Positions 43,357 through 52,469 of a DNA stretch of 64,000 nt are shown one piece after another. A program made the position numbers and the translations under genes. The stretch covers positions 120,083-184,082 of the forward strand of contig KE159632.1 of NCBI GenBank assembly GCA_000403335.2, written 5' to 3'. Source of the stretch: Lachnospiraceae bacterium MD335 (GTDB lineage: Bacteria; Bacillota; Clostridia; Lachnospirales; Lachnospiraceae). Within the stretch, counting starts at the first letter, position 1. Every line of letters begins with the position of its first letter. The notes under the pieces were generated by a model. The model worked only from the letters and a program-made list of their open reading frames with translations, had not been told where the DNA came from and ran no database searches.

Positions 43357-44752
43357 GGTTGCTCCTTTCCTGTAACAGCACTGTTACGCTGAACTCATTT
43401 TTCCTGACTTTAATGTCCACATTTCCCAGGTATTTCGCCGCCTCACGCCTGACATTCGATAAACCTATGCCATGCAGCGGGGCCGGGCCTCCCGGTACAT
43501 CCGGCGCTTTCGTGGAAACCGGAAGATTCGTGCTTTTATCAAATACCACCTCCCCCTCAAAGGAATTCTTTACAGATATGAGAAAAAATCTGTTTTTCCT
43601 GCTGCCGGAAAGGGAGATATATCTTTCCCCCGACGTCATCCTCCCACAGGCTTCCAGCGCATTCTGCAGCAGGTTGTTTACAATGATCGCAATGTCATAC
43701 GCATTATACCTGTCCGATGCCGGGTACACGAAATCAGACCTGAACCGTATGCCCATCCTTTCTGCGGCTTTCTGCTTGTCATTCACGATCACATCTGTAA
43801 CAGCGTTCCCTGTCCTGACAGACATCTCAAACGCATCCATGCTCTCGTCCATCCTGGCAATATACTGTTCCATTTCCTCATAACTGCCGCTCCCCGCCAA
43901 ACCCTTTATGTTTGTGAGATGGTTTTTCATCTCATGCTTCATCCGGCGTATCCCGTCATAGAACTGCTCCACTTCCCCTATCCGTTCCCTTATGGCCGCA
44001 AGCTGCTGCTGTTCCACGAAATACTTCTTTTTCTCCTCCTGCAGCCCTACCATCTCCTGCCATGACGCCACCGTGACCACCATGCCTGCATAAAACAGGA
44101 CTGCTATCAGCGGCACCAGCCCGATAAATGCAGGGTACTGACCATAAAGCGAGAAAACCACATTTTCCTTAACAGTAAAGAGCAGGCGGAAAATGATATT
44201 CTCAAACAGAATGCCCACAACTGGCGTCAGACATAGATAGCATAGTTCTTTTGTATGCAGTTCCGGCGGCCCCTTCTCCAGTTTTTTACTTAAGAACAGC
44301 AGCATGGCAAGCAGCAGTATGATCCTCAATACCATGAATGCAGAATACCCTGCCGCGACATTACGGTATATCATATTTTCATTGTCCAGCCCCTGCACGA
44401 TTTTCCCATTGAAAAGATAATACAGGCTTTCCGTTATCAGCCTGCCCATATCCCTGGTACAAAAGAACAGTATGCCATACAAAAAAACCTGTTTTCTTTC
44501 CATGCACAGCCATCTGCCGCCTGCCATCAACAGGAGGATCACGATCACCATGCACAGCCAGCCTGAAACAGAAAACGCTTCCCCCATCAAATACACCATC
44601 CCATAGGCCAGAAAAACTGCAATATTTTTTTGCATCCTATTTTTGCGTCCTGCCGTATATGGGCGGAAAAAGACAGCCATACAGAACGCACATAAAACCG
44701 TTTCACCCCCTGACGCTATATGCTGAAACAGCATAAAACCCATTTCGCTCAA
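43349..44752 (-). CDS. GHKL sensor histidine kinase of locus d (AgrC-like), TTG start
   Basis: 467 residues. Multi-pass N-terminal part (seven segments to ~240), RRMKHEMKNHLTNIKGL, N box VNNLLQNALEA, G box LHGIGLSNV. Very close to the locus b kinase in its cytosolic half but divergent in the membrane half, as expected for receptors with different ligands. TTG at 44752 has GGGAG and aligns with the ATG of the locus b kinase. A longer reading overlaps the regulator. Confidence 0.9.
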   Translation of the reverse strand: MSEMGFMLFQHIASGGETVLCAFCMAVFFRPYTAGRKNRMQKNIAVFLAYGMVYLMGEAFSVSGWLCMVIVILLLMAGGRWLCMERKQVFLYGILFFCTRDMGRLITESLYYLFNGKIVQGLDNENMIYRNVAAGYSAFMVLRIILLLAMLLFLSKKLEKGPPELHTKELCYLCLTPVVGILFENIIFRLLFTVKENVVFSLYGQYPAFIGLVPLIAVLFYAGMVVTVASWQEMVGLQEEKKKYFVEQQQLAAIRERIGEVEQFYDGIRRMKHEMKNHLTNIKGLAGSGSYEEMEQYIARMDESMDAFEMSVRTGNAVTDVIVNDKQKAAERMGIRFRSDFVYPASDRYNAYDIAIIVNNLLQNALEACGRMTSGERYISLSGSRKNRFFLISVKNSFEGEVVFDKSTNLPVSTKAPDVPGGPAPLHGIGLSNVRREAAKYLGNVDIKVRKNEFSVTVLLQERSNHE

Positions 44753-44768
44753 ATTTTCTTCTCCCCCC

Positions 44769-45482
44769 TTACTGCACAAATTGAAGGTATGCCGCCGCAA
44801 AGTCCTCATATCTTTTTGAAAGGGGCAGCCTGATGCCGTTGGTAAGCGTCACCTCTGTTTTGTCATACCCCTCGACATAGGCGAGGTTGACGAGATACCC
44901 CCTGTGTATCCGGAAAAACTGCCCCTGCAGTTCTTCCTCCAGCCTGCCGATCTTCTCATAATATTCCAGTTCCCCATCTTTGAGGTACAGCACCACCTTA
45001 TGGTTACGGCTCTCAATATAATAAATGCTATGAATTGGTACAGCCCTGCTTTCACACCCATACTGGATGACCAGCGTTTTCTTTTTCTGTTCCGCCTCAA
45101 ATATGATCTGCGCCGCCGCCCGGTCAAAAACCTCGGCAAATCTCTGTTCGTCAATAGGTTTCAGGAGATATTGGAATGCCCCCACGTCAAAAGCGTCATA
45201 CACATACTTTTCGTATCCCGTGACAAAAATAATGACCGGCTGCCTCTCCAGTTCCATGCCTCTTATCCGCCTTGCCAGTTCCATCCCGTCCATACCGGAT
45301 GCCGCTCCATCCAGCTCTATATCTAAGAACAGCAGGTCATACTCCGTTTGATCCAGCAAATATTCGTCCGCAGACGCATACTCTGCAATTTCACACTCCG
45401 CCCCCTGTTTCCTGACCAGAGAGGATAAGTAAGCCCTTATATTCTTTTCATCATCACAGATCGCAATTTTTATAAAATCCAC
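44769..45482 (-). CDS. LytTR response regulator of locus d
   Basis: 237 residues. Receiver: AICDDEKNIRAY, LLFLDIELDG, LLKPIDEQR. LytTR: IYYIESRNHKVVLYLKDG, FFRIHRGYLVNLAY. Close to the locus b regulator, and both loci have the same GA(C/T)AGCGTGAAT operator core, so cross-binding is possible. AGGAGGTGG precedes the ATG. Confidence 0.92.
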   Translation of the reverse strand: MDFIKIAICDDEKNIRAYLSSLVRKQGAECEIAEYASADEYLLDQTEYDLLFLDIELDGAASGMDGMELARRIRGMELERQPVIIFVTGYEKYVYDAFDVGAFQYLLKPIDEQRFAEVFDRAAAQIIFEAEQKKKTLVIQYGCESRAVPIHSIYYIESRNHKVVLYLKDGELEYYEKIGRLEEELQGQFFRIHRGYLVNLAYVEGYDKTEVTLTNGIRLPLSKRYEDFAAAYLQFVQ

Positions 45483-45535
45483 CTCCTCCGGCTCTCACTT
45501 TTTATATCGTAAAAAACGGGAAATAGTCTAACGCC

Positions 45536-45568
45536 GATAGCGTGAATAGCGGATTTGACAGCGTGAAT
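45536..45568 (-). promoter_or_regulatory. Paired LytTR-type direct repeats, locus d
   Basis: GATAGCGTGAAT (45536) and GACAGCGTGAAT (45557), 21 bases apart. On the minus strand CGATATAAAA lies about 40 bases nearer the gene. Confidence 0.62.
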
Positions 45569-45634
45569 TCTTTTCCTCCCATCACCCCAAAACGCCAAAT
45601 GCAATTTCGCCATTCGTCCGATATGGGGGAAACG

Positions 45635-45772
45635 CAAACCGCCGTGTAAGCATATTACCTCTTATTTCGCCGCTTTCCAAGTAATTTCCGTTATCAGGCC
45701 GCCTTGCCTGCCTGGGAAAAAAGCAGACCGCCGCATATGGTAGATGAAGGCCATTGTGCGGCAGTTTGTCTT
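45635..45772 (-). promoter_or_regulatory. Locus leader element, copy d
   Basis: CAAACCGCCGTGTAAGCATATTA at the left, GACCGCCGCATATGG / CCATTGTGCGGCAGTTTG at the right. The peptide readings possible in copies b and c are broken here, so conservation is of RNA or DNA rather than protein. Confidence 0.7.
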
Positions 45773-45819
45773 TTGTATGGTTCCTTTCTTACTGCTCCTT
45801 ATCCTATGTAACTTAAGGT

Positions 45820-46230
45820 TTATTTCTCTTTGTCATATACCCATATACTTTTAATCTGATTTTCAATCTCACTGAATGCCCATCTCCTGCCGCTCCTTGC
45901 TACACAGTTAGGATCGTTTACCATAAATCCTTCGTTATCATACCCATATATGACAATGTAATGACCGGATATTGTGAAATCCCCTTTCCCCATAGCACAT
46001 ATGATGATTCCGCCATTATCAAGCACTGCCCTCATATTATTTGCACTTGAGCTTATGGATGAGACTTTAATGCCATACAGCTTTGGTAAATCCTCCATCA
46101 AGGCCCATGATGTGCCGGTTCCTTCCACATAATATCCATTTTCCACACTGTATGCGGCGATTTTGTCTGGAGTGTACGATTCATCTTTAGCTTTTGTGTA
46201 TTCTACTTTTCTGGCGGTAGAAATATTCAA
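45820..46230 (-). pseudogene. C39-like cysteine peptidase, N-terminally truncated
   Basis: 136 residues matching the second half of a C39_2-type papain-fold peptidase. The catalytic His is in SGHYIVIYGYD and the Asp in MVNDPN. The block with the catalytic Cys is missing upstream of 46230, and no ribosome site is present. C39 peptidases often process peptide signals during export, of interest beside these loci, but this copy appears dead. Confidence 0.6.
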
Positions 46231-46336
46231 AAAGAAAGTTTATAATTTTGTAAATGTACAGGGAATATCATTCCTGAAATGTCGTCTTTATAAGTGAAAG
46301 CTTTCAAGAACATAATTCTTGCGGAGGGGGATTGAA

Positions 46337-46894
46337 ATGGAGGACTTACAAATCATTAGCTTATATTTTAAGCGTGATGAAGCTGCAATTTCAGAAACAG
46401 CAACGAAATATGGAGCCTTTTGCCACAGGATTGCATTGAACATACTGTCAACAAGTTCCGACGCTGACGAATGTGTTAATGATACATATTTGCGGGCTTG
46501 GAACTCAATACCACCACAGAAGCCCGACAAACTTGGCGCATGGCTTGGTAAAGTAGTCCGAAATATCGCTTTTGACCTTTGGAAGAAAAATCACCGCCAA
46601 AAACGCTATGCGGGCATGGAGCAGCTTCTAAATGAGTTGGAGGACTGCATACCGTCCCCTGCTACTGTTGAACACCAAATTGAAGAACAAGAGTTAACCA
46701 ACATCATAAACACATGGCTTGCGTCATTACCGCAAAATGACCGTATTCTTTTCATGCGTCGTTATTGGAATGGTGAAACAGTAAATACACTTGCACAAGA
46801 AAGCGGTATGTCCCCGGCAAATATGGCGAAGAAAATGTACCGACTTAGGCAAAATCTAAAATCCAAACTTGAAAAGGAGGGCTATTCCCTATGA
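46337..46894 (+). CDS. RNA polymerase sigma factor, ECF type
   Basis: 185 residues. Region 2 (ISLYFKRDEAAISETATKYGAFCHRIALNIL...DADECVNDTYLRAWNSIPP) and region 4 (SLPQNDRILFMRRYWNGETVNTLAQESGMSPANMAKKMYRLR) are clear. GGAGGGG precedes ATG 46337. The product of the next gene, which overlaps by four bases, is its probable membrane anti-sigma. The upstream sequence has TGAAAT...TCGTC (46280-46292), compatible with ECF autoregulation but not proven. Confidence 0.88.
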   Translation: MEDLQIISLYFKRDEAAISETATKYGAFCHRIALNILSTSSDADECVNDTYLRAWNSIPPQKPDKLGAWLGKVVRNIAFDLWKKNHRQKRYAGMEQLLNELEDCIPSPATVEHQIEEQELTNIINTWLASLPQNDRILFMRRYWNGETVNTLAQESGMSPANMAKKMYRLRQNLKSKLEKEGYSL

Positions 46895-47631
46895 AAGAAA
46901 AGGAAATCTCAAAGCTGTATAACAGCATTACGAATGTCGATAATCAGTTTATTGAGGAAGCTCAAACAAAGACGAAGAAAAAGAATGGTTGGCTCAAATG
47001 GGCGGCTATGGCGGCTTGCTTATGCGTAGCTTTGGTAGCCGGAGTGCTTTTCAAAATTTCTGTTCCAGACGTTATCATTGCGCCGGGCTTTTTGACAATC
47101 ACAGTGTATGCCGCTTCATCAGATGAAGAAATAACCATGCAGGAAGGTATAGGGTTGCCAACAGATTATAAGTGGAGCCTTGCTATGAGCAGCCGACCGG
47201 GACTTCCATTAAAACTATCCGTTACGGAATACGACGATTTAAGTTTTGAAGTATCAGTTGATGGCGGGACATTGCTTCTTTGGGAGGGCAACAAAATAAC
47301 ATATTTAGGCTCATCGTTCAACACTAGAAATGATACTACTGTATATTGGACTAACCTATCTCGAACAGGCGAGAGCGATTTTGAACGGTATATGGGAACT
47401 ACGGCATATATCAATATCATAATTCACGAAGGAGAAAACATTGTTGGATATGCTGTTGTTGAAATATACACAAATGACCTTGAAAATGAACCTGCACAGA
47501 CTTACTCTGCCAAGTTGCTCAAGTCAGTATCTTTCCCAAAAGCTAATGGGGAATATCAAAAGATAACCGCTGAATATGTAGCAACTGAAATGGAACAAAT
47601 CAAAAGCGAAACACAAGCTGGACAAAGGTAA
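46891..47631 (+). CDS. Membrane-anchored anti-sigma-like protein
   Basis: 246 residues. A short cytosolic part (1-35: KEISKLYNSITNVDNQFIEEAQ), one membrane helix (about 36-58: WLKWAAMAACLCVALVAGVLF), then a large outside beta domain. It resembles DUF4179-like anti-sigma proteins in order. The ATGA overlap with the sigma gene indicates coupling. The outside domain should be the sensor. Ligand unknown. Confidence 0.82.
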   Translation: MKEKEISKLYNSITNVDNQFIEEAQTKTKKKNGWLKWAAMAACLCVALVAGVLFKISVPDVIIAPGFLTITVYAASSDEEITMQEGIGLPTDYKWSLAMSSRPGLPLKLSVTEYDDLSFEVSVDGGTLLLWEGNKITYLGSSFNTRNDTTVYWTNLSRTGESDFERYMGTTAYINIIIHEGENIVGYAVVEIYTNDLENEPAQTYSAKLLKSVSFPKANGEYQKITAEYVATEMEQIKSETQAGQR

Positions 47632-47742
47632 AACAACTACAATTTATCGAGCAACACCTTAAAATCCAAGTGCAATTTTATAAGGGCAGCCGACGTTAAT
47701 TCGACTGTCCTTTTTCTATACCGCAGATAGAAAGGAGCGACA

Positions 47743-47781
47743 ATGACAAGAAAGAAAACACCACAGACCATTGAAGAATAA
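47743..47781 (+). pseudogene. Start of a lost gene
   Basis: AAAGGAGCGACA is followed by ATG and twelve codons (MTRKKTPQTIEE) and TAA. Good ribosome site but too short. Probably the remaining start of a deleted element gene. Confidence 0.4.
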
Positions 47782-47799
47782 GCTCCTTGCTGTCTTTTG

Positions 47800-48141
47800 T
47801 TATTGAAGCGAAGCCATATGATGTATAATCTCGTCATAAAAATCACCCTGATTACCATTCCTGACACATGGCCGGCCTACTCTTCCTTCATCCAAGAAAT
47901 ATATTTTCTTACAGTAACTTGCAATATGAGGATCATGTGTCACTAATACAACTGCCTTATCCATGCCTTCCATGTTGATGTCAAGGAACACTATGCTGCA
48001 TTCCCGTACATATCCCATATCCGCATACAGCTCTTCGCCAGAGCCGTATTCCCTTATCTCAAAATCATGCCCGCAGGCTTCCAGCAGCGCCCGTAGCGCG
48101 CCCCTGTCCTCCCTGCTGTCATCACAGACCGCTATCTTCAT
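47800..48141 (-). pseudogene. Fusion of a LytTR-locus receiver with an ABC ATPase tail (locus e relic)
   Basis: 113 residues. The first ~60 are a receiver domain (MKIAVCDDSREDRGALRALL, IVFLDINMEGMD). From residue ~61 the frame continues as the C-terminus of an ABC transporter ATPase (KAVVLVTHDPHIASYCKKIYFLDEG). The fusion is in frame but neither part is complete. The leader and operator repeats of a full locus stand upstream. Confidence 0.82.
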
Positions 48142-48214
48142 CGCATTTCCCTCAATTCTGTGTTTTTCTCCACTATAAATTATATCGGATTATGGGGTAT
48201 CCTATCAAATCCCA

Positions 48215-48244
48215 TTGCACGAAACTCCCATAAATTGCACGAAA
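48215..48244 (-). promoter_or_regulatory. Paired LytTR-type direct repeats, locus e
   Basis: TTGCACGAAA at 48215 and 48235, 20 bases apart, and TCCGATATAAT at about 48182-48190 on the minus strand. A lone TTGCACGAAA is also at 25266. Confidence 0.6.
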
Positions 48245-48265
48245 TGACTATAAGCGCACAGCCCA

Positions 48266-48390
48266 TACTGGCCGTGTAAGCATATTACCTCTTATTTCCC
48301 CGCTTTCCAAATCAGGCCGCCCAGCCTGCCTGCGGAAAAGGCAGACCGCCGCATATGGCGGATGAAGGCCATAGTGCGGCGGTTTGTCTT
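48266..48390 (-). promoter_or_regulatory. Locus leader element, copy e
   Basis: GCCGTGTAAGCATATTA...GACCGCCGCATATGGCGGATGAAGGCCATAGTGCGGCGGTTTGTC: the right hairpin is perfect. It directly follows the stop region of the ABC ATPase gene. Confidence 0.7.
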
Positions 48391-48409
48391 TTGTAGGATT
48401 CCTTCATTT

Positions 48410-49039
48410 CTATGAGCCAATTATTCCATTCGTAATCTGCACAATTTCATCTGCCTCATTTGCCAAATATTTACTATGTGTAACAACGATTACGCATTTC
48501 CCCAACTCATGCGCAGTCTGCCTTAATAACTCAATAATTCCCTCTGCCGTCTGTTCATCCAGATTCCCGGTCGGCTCATCTGCCAATAAGACTTTTGCAT
48601 TGCTTGCCAGCGCCCTTGCAATCGCTACACGTTGCTGTTGCCCACCGGACAGCTTCATTACATTTCTTTTCCATGCTTCCTGTGGGATATTCACTTTTGT
48701 AAGCAGTTCCCCCGGCTTATCTGTTCCTCCCAGCCTTACGTTTTCCTCCGTGGTGAGATAATCAATCAGGTTATACTCCTGAAAAACTAAGGATACATGG
48801 TTCTTTCTGTGATAATTTAAACCCTTCGCAAGGATATCTTCCCCTTCATATAGAATGGTGCCTCCTGTTGGGCTGTCAAGCCCTGCCAGCAAAGATAAGA
48901 GAGTCGTTTTTCCGGCTCCGCTGGCCCCGATAATGGCATAAAACTTTTTTTCTTCAAACCGCACAGAAATATCGCCTAAAACTTTCCTGTCCTTTTGGGA
49001 TTTATATACATATTCTATATTTTTTGCTTCTAATATCAT
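48410..49039 (-). CDS. ABC transporter ATP-binding protein
   Basis: 209 residues, MacB/BceA type. Walker A GASGAGKTT, signature LSGGQQQRVAIARAL, Walker B VLLADEPTG and H-loop VVTHS. AAGGAGG lies nine bases before ATG 49039. Last gene of a four-gene operon with two FtsX-like permeases and a lipoprotein. Such systems export or detect antimicrobial peptides. Confidence 0.92.
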   Translation of the reverse strand: MILEAKNIEYVYKSQKDRKVLGDISVRFEEKKFYAIIGASGAGKTTLLSLLAGLDSPTGGTILYEGEDILAKGLNYHRKNHVSLVFQEYNLIDYLTTEENVRLGGTDKPGELLTKVNIPQEAWKRNVMKLSGGQQQRVAIARALASNAKVLLADEPTGNLDEQTAEGIIELLRQTAHELGKCVIVVTHSKYLANEADEIVQITNGIIGS

Positions 49040-49086
49040 TTCAACTGTCCTCCTTACCTTATTTACACCTGCGCGCATAAACTGTT

Positions 49087-50529
49087 TTATAAATCCTGCA
49101 GGATATCCTTGGGATTTCTCTTCAATATGCCAATACCCGATACACATACAGATATCACAATAAGCAGGGCAATGCCCGAAACATCCTGTATTAACATCCC
49201 GGAAGTAATTTCTGCCTGCACGCCCACCACATTCTGCCCTGATTTTTCATATGACAATGCCACTTTCCCTTCATCCAGTAAATCCTGTTCTCCCGCACTC
49301 TGTACCTGCTGTTCTACCAGATAATCCGCCGTCAGGCCTGACACTCCCGGTGCCGCCAAGAAGGAAACCAACACAGCCACTGCTGCAATCATAAGTGCTT
49401 CTGCCATGATCTGGGCCAAAATCCGTATTTTTGAAGTTCCCATTGACAGCATGATTCCAATTTCCCTATTCCGGCTTTTCATCCAGAACTGAAAAATTAG
49501 GAACAGGATAATCAGGCCTGCCCCTGAAATTACCCAGACTAAAATTCTGCTGTACTTCTCCATTTCATTAAAATTTGCGGACAGGGTATTCATATTTCCG
49601 TTATTGTCAATCAGGTCATACCTTTCCCACGCTATATCTACCCCCATTACACTTATCTTTACAGCTTCATATTCATCCACATCTGCAATCTTAAAATATG
49701 CCTTTTCATATAATGGGTCGCCTGCCTTTCCATCCACCTTTTCAGGGAAATCCAAATCCGTAAAAATAATATTTTCAGACCGGTAAGTATCCCCATACAT
49801 ATAAGGAGCTATAGGTTGGTTTACCCGATAGATACCGACAACTTCTGCTTCATAAATCATAGGATCCTCTTTATCCCGGCAGTTGCCAAAACTTATTCTG
49901 CTTCCAATTTCTAATTGGTTTTTATCTGCAAGCTCTGCTGAAATGACACAGACATCCTTTTCACCTTCTTTAATCATTCTGCCGTCCATGATAAAAGCAT
50001 TTCCCGAAAGAAAATTGGAATCCATGGACATATCTTTGTTCCCGACCAGCGACACGCCTCCAAGGTCGCTATACTGATCCATATCCTCGTCCTCAATGCG
50101 GATAAAACCAACTGGTCTTGCAGCCGTTGTAACTGTTGTAATATTGTAATCGGCAATCCCTTCTGTACCCGCTATTTTTTCGATATCCTCCACTAACAGG
50201 GTTTCAAAAGAATTATCCGTCCATGTTCTCCAGCTTTCTACTCCGTTTATTGTAATTTTTTCTTGATGGTATCCGCCCAGGCTGCCTTCCTTATGATCAA
50301 GCTGCCTTGATAACTCATCAATCCTCCGGTGCCGGTCTGCTTCATTTTCTTCCAGCAGAAGCCCTGCCCCGACTGCCTGCCTTGTATTATCCTGCATCTG
50401 AACAGTCGCTTTTCCACTGCTCATTCCAGCCAACAGCAGCAGGCTGATGGTAAATACAGTTACAAACAGCAGGATGCTTTTTACAGGTTTTCTGATAACA
50501 GAACGCCATGCCAAACTAAAACCGCTCAT
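49087..50529 (-). CDS. FtsX-like ABC permease 2
   Basis: 480 residues. One N-terminal membrane helix (SILLFVTVFTISLLLLAG), a ~300-residue outside domain, then three helices near the C-terminus (ILVWVISGAGLIILFLIFQFW, IMAEALMIAAVAVLVSFLAA, GIALLIVISVCVSGIGIL) with the cytosolic NREIGIMLSMGTSK loop and a final NPKDILQDL. This is the MacB/FtsX arrangement. It starts three bases after the stop of permease 1. Confidence 0.9.
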   Translation of the reverse strand: MSGFSLAWRSVIRKPVKSILLFVTVFTISLLLLAGMSSGKATVQMQDNTRQAVGAGLLLEENEADRHRRIDELSRQLDHKEGSLGGYHQEKITINGVESWRTWTDNSFETLLVEDIEKIAGTEGIADYNITTVTTAARPVGFIRIEDEDMDQYSDLGGVSLVGNKDMSMDSNFLSGNAFIMDGRMIKEGEKDVCVISAELADKNQLEIGSRISFGNCRDKEDPMIYEAEVVGIYRVNQPIAPYMYGDTYRSENIIFTDLDFPEKVDGKAGDPLYEKAYFKIADVDEYEAVKISVMGVDIAWERYDLIDNNGNMNTLSANFNEMEKYSRILVWVISGAGLIILFLIFQFWMKSRNREIGIMLSMGTSKIRILAQIMAEALMIAAVAVLVSFLAAPGVSGLTADYLVEQQVQSAGEQDLLDEGKVALSYEKSGQNVVGVQAEITSGMLIQDVSGIALLIVISVCVSGIGILKRNPKDILQDL

Positions 50530-50532
50530 TTA

Positions 50533-51750
50533 CTATCCCTCCATTTTTGATAAAATGTCTTTTGGGTTTGCCCTTAAAATGGGCAGCAATGAAATACAGA
50601 CAGCAATAACCGCTATACAGCCTCCTGCAAAGAACATTGTTGCAATATCCCCTGCCTGTAAGGAAACTGACAGGAGAACTGCCGTATTTTCTTCCATGAG
50701 CAGTTCCTTCATAATTCCTGCCATCCCACTTCCTATTACACAGGCGCCAAATACGGACAAACAAAAGACGGCCGCCGTTTCCATAAAAACCTGCATAAAA
50801 ATATCCGTTTTCTTTTTTCCCATACTGATAAAAACAGCAATTTCCCTTTTTCTCGACCGCATCCACATACAGAGTAATATTGAAGTAATTGTCACCCCTG
50901 CAGCCAGCGTGAATACCAGCATAAATTTCATCACACGGACTATCCTGTTCAGCGGCACCTCCAGCTGACGATATAATATATCAGCAGTGGCGATCTCCGC
51001 TCTGCTGCCCAAAAAATCTTTTAATTCCTGTACCAGAACATCTATCTGATCCGGATTTTTGGTATATACCGCTATCTTACGATAACCCGCATTATCAGAC
51101 AGCCCCGTATAGGATTCATTGTCAATAAAAATCTGGTTTTCGATTCGGTTTACCGCCGGCAGGGTATCCATCTGGTTTCTCTCGCTTCCCGCAACAAAAA
51201 CACCTATGATCTTTACATTGATCACACTCCCTGTTTCTGTCCCGACTTCCATCTCATCCCCTATTTCAAGGCCATTTGCATCCGCCAGCGCAAAATTGAT
51301 CACAGCCCCTTTCCCAGAGCCCTCCGTAATCATATCCCCCTTCATCAGGCGGTATCTTAAGTCACTAAAGGCGCTGTCACGTTCCAGCTCATCATAAGAC
51401 AGCAATGTTACCTTCCAGTTATTTTCATCCTCGGAATCACTGTTTGTAATGGGATTAAAATTAACGGGATAAACGGCACTGTCAGCCATGCGGTTGACGG
51501 ATATCACTCCATCCATATCCCGGATTTCCCTGACCTCATTTTCCGTAATAAATCGGTCACTCCCCTTCACTTCCAGTACCGCCTTGGTCCCCATCTTTTC
51601 CTGCATAGTAATCCGGGAATCCTCTGTGGCATGCAGAATCATGTAAGAACCCAGGATCATGCTGTTTATGAACAGCAATACCAAAAGCAAAATAAATGTT
51701 TTAGACTTCTTCCGGCATAAATACCGGAAGGCAAGCTGATAGAATTTCAA
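50533..51750 (-). CDS. FtsX-like ABC permease 1
   Basis: 405 residues with the same order: N-terminal helix (TFILLLVLLFINSMILGSYM), outside domain, then three helices with KREIAVFISMGKKKTDIF and the closing ANPKDILSKMEG. Two different permease subunits with one ATPase suggest a heterodimeric exporter. Confidence 0.9.
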   Translation of the reverse strand: MKFYQLAFRYLCRKKSKTFILLLVLLFINSMILGSYMILHATEDSRITMQEKMGTKAVLEVKGSDRFITENEVREIRDMDGVISVNRMADSAVYPVNFNPITNSDSEDENNWKVTLLSYDELERDSAFSDLRYRLMKGDMITEGSGKGAVINFALADANGLEIGDEMEVGTETGSVINVKIIGVFVAGSERNQMDTLPAVNRIENQIFIDNESYTGLSDNAGYRKIAVYTKNPDQIDVLVQELKDFLGSRAEIATADILYRQLEVPLNRIVRVMKFMLVFTLAAGVTITSILLCMWMRSRKREIAVFISMGKKKTDIFMQVFMETAAVFCLSVFGACVIGSGMAGIMKELLMEENTAVLLSVSLQAGDIATMFFAGGCIAVIAVCISLLPILRANPKDILSKMEG

Positions 51751-51769
51751 AATGAATACCTCCTGCTGT

Positions 51770-52429
51770 TCAGGCTGTTCTATGGCATATGATAACTTTT
51801 GTAGCCGTTACATGATGTGTGTCCTCAAAGCTCCCATAGATAATAACGCTTGACTGTTTCTTAATGTCAGCTACAGATGCCTGCTCCAATTCTGCAGTCC
51901 CGGTTGAAGTATAGATAGTTGCAATCTGAACCACACAGCCCTCCTGATATGTCACCACTACATTTGTATCTTCACTTTCATACCCAGGTGCGGCAACTAC
52001 GCCAGTTTTTCCGTCATCTTCTGTTGTGGCGGCACTTACTGTACAGCTGCCATCCGAAAATTCCACAACGCTCCCTGTGATAGCCGCTGATGAATACAGG
52101 CTGTCTGCATCCACTTTCTCAACTGTACCATTATCTGTGGCATTACTCTGGTTCTCCTGCGAAGCATCCGCTCCGTCTGTTCCATCCCCATCCGGCAGGG
52201 AACTGTCTTTGTTTTCCTGGCTGCTATTGCCATCCGTATTATCTGCTTTAGGAGCAATGTTATCATTTTCATCTGAATGCATATCCTCGTCATCAAATAT
52301 GCTGCTTTGATACTCTTTTACAGGCATATTCCCACCCCCTGTCTTTTCATCTGCTCCAGTGCCACATCCTGTAAGAGCTGATATGCACAATCCAATTACT
52401 AAACCCTTCCACATTTTTTGATTTTTCAT
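51770..52429 (-). CDS. Lipoprotein of the ABC exporter operon
   Basis: 219 residues. Lipobox ALTGCG at residue ~22, an acidic low-complexity linker (residues 40-105: DDEDMHSDENDN, QENQSNATDN), then a C-terminal beta domain. It may act like the periplasmic adaptor MacA in a Gram-positive setting, but no adaptor motif is recognised. First gene of the operon. Its promoter region is shortened by the IS110-family element starting near 52470. Confidence 0.82.
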   Translation of the reverse strand: MKNQKMWKGLVIGLCISALTGCGTGADEKTGGGNMPVKEYQSSIFDDEDMHSDENDNIAPKADNTDGNSSQENKDSSLPDGDGTDGADASQENQSNATDNGTVEKVDADSLYSSAAITGSVVEFSDGSCTVSAATTEDDGKTGVVAAPGYESEDTNVVVTYQEGCVVQIATIYTSTGTAELEQASVADIKKQSSVIIYGSFEDTHHVTATKVIICHRTA

Positions 52430-52469
52430 AATAAAACTTCCTTTCTACTACAATATATTTATGGTTAAT

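Noticed and set aside
45820..46230. Active C39 peptidase processing a signal peptide for locus d
   Set aside because: The part with the catalytic Cys is missing and there is no start signal, so the fragment cannot be an active protease.
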